From: Patescibacteria group bacterium
Lineage (GTDB): Bacteria > Patescibacteria > Paceibacteria > UBA6257 > 2-01-FULL-56-20
NCBI GenBank assembly: GCA_024654525.1
Contig: JANLHI010000002.1
Coordinates: 1-64,000, forward strand
Reading direction: 5' to 3'
Length of the DNA stretch: 64,000 nucleotides
Of this stretch, positions 60,650 through 64,000 are shown piece by piece. The stretch's first letter is position 1. The number at the start of each line of letters is the position of its first letter. Under the pieces are notes generated by a model. The model searched no databases. It saw nothing but the letters and a program-made list of their open reading frames with translations, and was not told where the DNA came from. The position numbers and the translations under genes are program-made.

Positions 60650-61672
60650 ATGCAGAAATCTAGAAATTTTCGGGCGATGCTCGAGAAGAAATGGGACGAG
60701 GGGAAACATATCTGTGTCGGGCTTGATCCCGATATGGAGAAAATTCCACAACATATCAAAGATGCGGCGGTAAAGAAAACTACACCGGGACAATCGTCAA
60801 TTGGGCGCACGATTATCGGTTTTTGCCGTGCGATTGTGCACGCAACGAAAGACCTCGTGTGTGCCTTCAAGCCAAACATCGCCTTCTTCGAAGCGTTCGG
60901 ACCGGAGGGGTTTTGGATATTCGCCGATGTGGTGAAGATGGTGCGGGACGAGGCGCCCGATGTGGTTCTTATCGGTGACATGAAACGGGCTGACATCGGC
61001 AATACGAACAAGGGGTACGCCACGGGAGCGTTCGAATGGTTAGGCGTGGATGCCATTACCGTGAATCCCTACTTTGGAGGCGGTTCACTCGCTCCTTTCC
61101 TTGATTTCGAAAAGAGGGAAGTGGGAATTAACAGGGGCGATTGCGGTGTTATCGTTCTTTGTCGCACCTCGAATCCTGAGGCGGCGGAATTTCAAGATCG
61201 GCTGACGTTGGTGCTAGCAGAAGATGTTGAAACAGAGCGCGGGATACTTCTTCGATCGGGGGTAACTAACGAAATTTCCAAAGCGTGGAGTACGGTAACG
61301 CTGGATGGAAAATTGTATTGTGCGATGCCGCACTACCAATGGGTGGCCCTTCGGTTTGCAAGCCGTTGGAGTTATAACGGAAACTGCGCGCTCGTGGTGG
61401 GCGCAACGGCACCGCAAGAGCTCGCCGATGTGCGTGCCCTTGTGGGAGATCTTCCGCTCTTAATTCCCGGAATCGGGTTTCAGCAAAAAGGTGTGCCGAT
61501 TGAAGATCAGATAGAGCGCGCAGTGAATGCAGGAAGGGACAGTCGCGGTCGCGGGTTTATCCTCAATGACTCGCGAGGGACTCTCTATGCCTCAAGCGGA
61601 GATGACTTCACGGATGCGGCACGGGCAAGAGTCAATAAACTAAACGAATTAGTCAGGCAAAATCTGAAGTGA
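60650..61672 (+). CDS. pyrF: Orotidine 5'-phosphate decarboxylase, type 2
   Basis: HICVGLDPDMEKIP, FKPNIAFFEAFG and the catalytic VVLIGDMKRADIGNTNKGY (K-x-x-D-I-x-N-T-N) match group 2 OMP decarboxylases, which are longer (here 340 residues). LLIPGIGFQQKG is the phosphate site. It makes UMP from OMP. A weak purine-rich stretch (GGAAGGA) lies 8 bases upstream. It is followed by pyrE after 13 bases; no other de novo pyrimidine genes are in the window. Confidence 0.92.
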   Translation: MQKSRNFRAMLEKKWDEGKHICVGLDPDMEKIPQHIKDAAVKKTTPGQSSIGRTIIGFCRAIVHATKDLVCAFKPNIAFFEAFGPEGFWIFADVVKMVRDEAPDVVLIGDMKRADIGNTNKGYATGAFEWLGVDAITVNPYFGGGSLAPFLDFEKREVGINRGDCGVIVLCRTSNPEAAEFQDRLTLVLAEDVETERGILLRSGVTNEISKAWSTVTLDGKLYCAMPHYQWVALRFASRWSYNGNCALVVGATAPQELADVRALVGDLPLLIPGIGFQQKGVPIEDQIERAVNAGRDSRGRGFILNDSRGTLYASSGDDFTDAARARVNKLNELVRQNLK

Positions 61673-61685
61673 AAGAGGAAAAAGT

Positions 61686-62420
61686 ATGAAAGATATCCTA
61701 CAGTTGGGACCAAAAGGTATTCTTGCGCTTGACCCCGGGGAAGTGGACCGTCCACTTACCGCACCGGAGGTGGTGTATATTGCAAAAACACTCGGCGCCT
61801 TTTGGGAGTATGACTACGCGGCGGCGAATGTGGGACGAGTCGGTATGCATGCCATACTCAAGTCGAAGCGGCACAGCGACGGATTTTTTGTGTCGAGGAT
61901 TCTCCTCGAGTCGGATAATATCTGTCGCATCATGGCGGATCAGATTGTGATGCGCCTCCGGAGTGAGAGCATTCCTTGTCCCGACTGTGTCATTGGCATA
62001 CCCGATGGCGCTACCAAATTGGGACGCGATGTCGCCAAGACATTGGGTGTGCGTAAGGTGGAAATGGAGAAACTCGTCGGACGGCTCGTGCTTAAGGATG
62101 CAATTCCCGATGACGCGAGCGTGCTCCTCGTCGAGGACTTTTGCACGCGGGGTACCGGTTTTAAGGAAGCGGTTCTCGAAGTGAAAGGCAAGCATCCATC
62201 GGTGAAAGTCGTTCCGTATGACCCCGTTATCATCAATCGTGGGGGATTGCGGGATTTCGAAGTCGAGGGAGTCGGACGTTTCACAGTACTCCCTGTTGTC
62301 GAGCGGCGCGTGCAGGACTGGGAAGCGGATGAGTGTCTGTTGTGTCCTCAAGGTTCGACACCCATCAAACCAAAAGAAACAGACGCTAATTGGCGGCTTA
62401 TCAACGAATCACAACATTAA
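61686..62420 (+). CDS. pyrE: Orotate phosphoribosyltransferase-like enzyme
   Basis: The PRPP motif VLLVEDFCTRGTGFKEAV is clear; CVIGIPDGATKLG and VRKVEMEKLVGRL fit OPRT or a related PRTase. The position after pyrF supports orotate as substrate. The C-terminus (VQDWEADECLLCPQGSTPIKPKETDANW) has a CxxC and is extra. It would join orotate to PRPP to give OMP for PyrF. Confidence 0.82.
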   Translation: MKDILQLGPKGILALDPGEVDRPLTAPEVVYIAKTLGAFWEYDYAAANVGRVGMHAILKSKRHSDGFFVSRILLESDNICRIMADQIVMRLRSESIPCPDCVIGIPDGATKLGRDVAKTLGVRKVEMEKLVGRLVLKDAIPDDASVLLVEDFCTRGTGFKEAVLEVKGKHPSVKVVPYDPVIINRGGLRDFEVEGVGRFTVLPVVERRVQDWEADECLLCPQGSTPIKPKETDANWRLINESQH

Positions 62421-62429
62421 GCTAAAGGG

Positions 62430-62481
62430 AAGGGAGATTTTGGGCATATCGCCCAATGAACTCCCCAGCACCCAAAAGTAA
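62430..62481 (+). repeat. Duplicate of the small-protein gene end
   Basis: GGGAGATTTTGGGCATATCGCCCAATGAACTCCCC etc. repeats bases 60343-60395 with few changes, keeping the frame GREILGISPNELPSTQK and a TAA stop but without its own start. Just before a terminator, so it may be a copied 3' end. Confidence 0.75.
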
Positions 62482-62502
62482 AAGAAAAAATAAAACAAGA
62501 AA

Positions 62503-62528
62503 AAGGCATCTGCAAAGATGCCTTTTCT
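62503..62528 (+). terminator. Terminator after pyrE
   Basis: AAAAAGGCATCT-GCAA-AGATGCCTTTTCT. Confidence 0.88.
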
Positions 62529-62645
62529 AATTCCATTTTTTCCAAAAGTACCACTTATCCACAAACATCTTATCTCTTGTAGGGTATAATATAATCACGA
62601 TCAAAGGTCGAAGGTGTTATTAGGGGTAATAAAATTTAAATTCAC

Positions 62646-63329
62646 ATGGTAGTACAAGATTGGACGAATGTGGTGGCTAATTCCCTCCAGAACCTTTGGC
62701 TGGGAGTAGCCGGCTTTCTTCCGACGCTCATTGGTGCGCTTGCGGTTCTTTTGGTAGGACTCATTGTTGCATTTGGCGTGGGGACGGCAGTTGAAAAAAT
62801 ATTTCAGGCATTGAAGCTCGATACGTTTCTTTCGAAACTCGGACTTAGTCATTATTTTGAACGCGCAAACCTTAAACTGCGTGCCTCTTACTTTTTGGGG
62901 CAGTTAGTGTACTGGTTTGTCGCAATCGCGTTTCTCCTTGCGGCGTCGGACATATTGCAGCTCAATGCACTTTCTGAATTTTTGAAAGATGTGCTTGGGT
63001 ATCTTCCGAACGTGATTCTTGCGGTGTTGATCATGCTTGCGGCGGTGATTGTGGCGAACTTTGTGCGCCACATCGTACGCGCATCGGTGATGAGCGCGAA
63101 GCTTCACGCAGGACGATTTCTAGGAACGCTTGCATGGTGGTCGGTGGTGGTGTTTGGTTTGTTGACCGCGTTGGTTCAATTGAACGTAGCGGTAAGCATT
63201 ATCAATAGCATTGTAACCGGCTTTATTGCAATGCTCGCAATCGCGGGAGGACTTGCCTTCGGATTGGGGGGTCGTGATTATGCGGCGTATCTTATCAATA
63301 AGCTTCGGGAGCACACGGAATCTCGATAA
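62646..63329 (+). CDS. Membrane protein with MscS-type conserved TM helices
   Basis: Five hydrophobic helices. FLPTLIGALAVLLVGLIVAFGVGTAVEKIF and VILAVLIMLAAVIVANFVRHIVRA are two copies of the conserved TM-helix of the CmpX/MscS-like family, and LAIAGGLAFGLGGRDYAAYLI resembles the third pore-lining helix. The cytosolic MscS beta domain is absent. Probably a small-conductance mechanosensitive or anchoring protein. Confidence 0.75.
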   Translation: MVVQDWTNVVANSLQNLWLGVAGFLPTLIGALAVLLVGLIVAFGVGTAVEKIFQALKLDTFLSKLGLSHYFERANLKLRASYFLGQLVYWFVAIAFLLAASDILQLNALSEFLKDVLGYLPNVILAVLIMLAAVIVANFVRHIVRASVMSAKLHAGRFLGTLAWWSVVVFGLLTALVQLNVAVSIINSIVTGFIAMLAIAGGLAFGLGGRDYAAYLINKLREHTESR

Positions 63330-63413
63330 TCAATCCTTGTGAGGAGGATTGGTGTCGGTTCCAGGTTCTCGAAACGGTGTGCGACTTCATTTTTCCGCAT
63401 AGAGGGGATGAAG

Positions 63414-63500
63414 TTTGCCCGGTAATGGATTTGCGATTCCCGCCTTTGGCGGATTGAGATTATATCGCGGTTCCATTACCGGGTTTGCATTTTTTTTGAC
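63414..63500 (+). terminator. Large hairpin before rpsP
   Basis: CCCGGTAATGGA (63418-63429) and TCCATTACCGGG (63472-63483) form a 12-bp perfect stem with an inner CCGCC/GGCGG hairpin, then TTTGCATTTTTTTT. It acts as a terminator or as an rpsP leader element. Confidence 0.7.
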
Positions 63501-63526
63501 TCTCGTATACCATTGAACACACAAAT

Positions 63527-63964
63527 ATGTTGGTAATTCGCTTCCAGCGTACAGGGAAAAAACATCAGCCAAGCTACCGTATTGTTGTTGCGGAGCGTCG
63601 TTCGAGTTTGGGTGGTCCTTCCGTGGAGACGCTTGGATCGTATGAAGTAGCGACAAAGAAAGTAATTATCAATAAAGAGCGTGTTTTGCACTGGTTGAAA
63701 ATGGGCGCGCAGGCAAGCGATACCGTGTGGAATCTTTTTGTAAGAGAGAAGGTAATAGACGGACCAAAGCGAAAACTTAATATTAAATTTGTAGAAAAGG
63801 AAAATGCAAAGTCTCCTGATCCCGTAGCGCAAGTCGCGGAGCCAAAGAAGGAAGAGGAGTCGGTTTCCCCCGTGGATCAAGCACCGGTAGCATCAAAAGA
63901 AGAGGTTCCTGCTTCAGTAGAAACATCGGATGAAGTTCCCGCAGAAACACCTGCTACACAATAA
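63527..63964 (+). CDS. rpsP: Ribosomal protein bS16 with long acidic tail
   Basis: Residues 1-80 are bS16 (MLVIRFQRTGKKHQPSYRIVVAERRSS, LGSYEVATKKVIINKERVLHWLKMGAQASDTVWNLF). Residues 95-145 form a Pro/Glu/Val-rich, disordered tail (PKKEEESVSPVDQAPVAS...) which most bacteria lack. Total 145 residues against the usual 80-90. It begins a ribosomal block that goes past the window end. Confidence 0.93.
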   Translation: MLVIRFQRTGKKHQPSYRIVVAERRSSLGGPSVETLGSYEVATKKVIINKERVLHWLKMGAQASDTVWNLFVREKVIDGPKRKLNIKFVEKENAKSPDPVAQVAEPKKEEESVSPVDQAPVASKEEVPASVETSDEVPAETPATQ

Positions 63965-64000
63965 AAGAGGAGTATCTTTACGGTTTTGCTCAAGAAGAGG

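Overview
The window looks like a piece of a Candidate Phyla Radiation (Patescibacteria) chromosome, most likely from the Parcubacteria side. The signs are: shortened versions of universal proteins (AspRS without its GAD insert, a release factor without domain 1, an SMC with no recognisable hinge); a cysteine-rich multi-ribbon protein typical of these genomes; a solitary 16S rRNA gene with large insertions; peptidoglycan-binding and four-helix-bundle proteins; and standard stop-codon use, with UGA as stop. The exact lineage is inference.

Layout. 1-5.8 kb: zinc-ribbon protein, RNase H with a viroplasmin-like domain, RNase P RNA, aspS, a SemiSWEET and an adenylate-kinase-like enzyme. 5.8-15.8 kb: prfA and rpmE (both minus) flank a plus-strand operon of two receiver proteins, an amino-acid-dehydrogenase/nitroreductase fusion, a PaaK/LuxE-like adenylating enzyme, an E1-like ThiF/alpha-beta-hydrolase fusion and a multi-TM histidine kinase. 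This looks like a small-molecule synthesis and sensing cassette and is the best candidate here for an undescribed system. 15-24 kb: GlmU-like nucleotidyltransferase, PfkB kinase, HAD hydrolase, the 16S gene, a receiver protein, rplS, a voltage-sensor/bestrophin-like membrane protein and asparaginase. 24-28 kb: a MacAB-like export system on the minus strand.

28-35.5 kb is accessory: tRNA-Leu with a nearby tRNA fragment, a serpin, two sodium/solute symporters, a peptidoglycan-binding Fn3 protein, a PAS protein and a decayed sigma-factor gene. 35.6-40.9 kb is a housekeeping block: rnhB, rpmF, nusB, rnc, smc, uppS, tRNA-Ala. 41-58 kb is accessory: Fic protein with an operator, an exoribonuclease-like protein, a type III restriction-modification locus with two extra genes, TspO homologues, NYN nuclease, Doc toxin-antitoxin pair, RidA, a hydrolase-Nudix fusion and several small membrane proteins. 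58-64 kb: ATP-grasp enzyme, small proteins, pyrF, pyrE, an MscS-like membrane protein and rpsP.

Two points concern how genes are read. First, the 16S gene keeps the 3' hairpin (helix 45), but the tail after it lacks the CCTCC anti-Shine-Dalgarno sequence. A perfect leader/trailer complement around the gene suggests it is still processed. Second, many genes have a -10 box ending only 5-8 bases before the start codon, as expected for leaderless mRNAs. Together these suggest translation that does not rely on Shine-Dalgarno pairing. The 16S gene also carries two hairpin insertions built from the same repeat, one of which encodes a four-helix-bundle protein.
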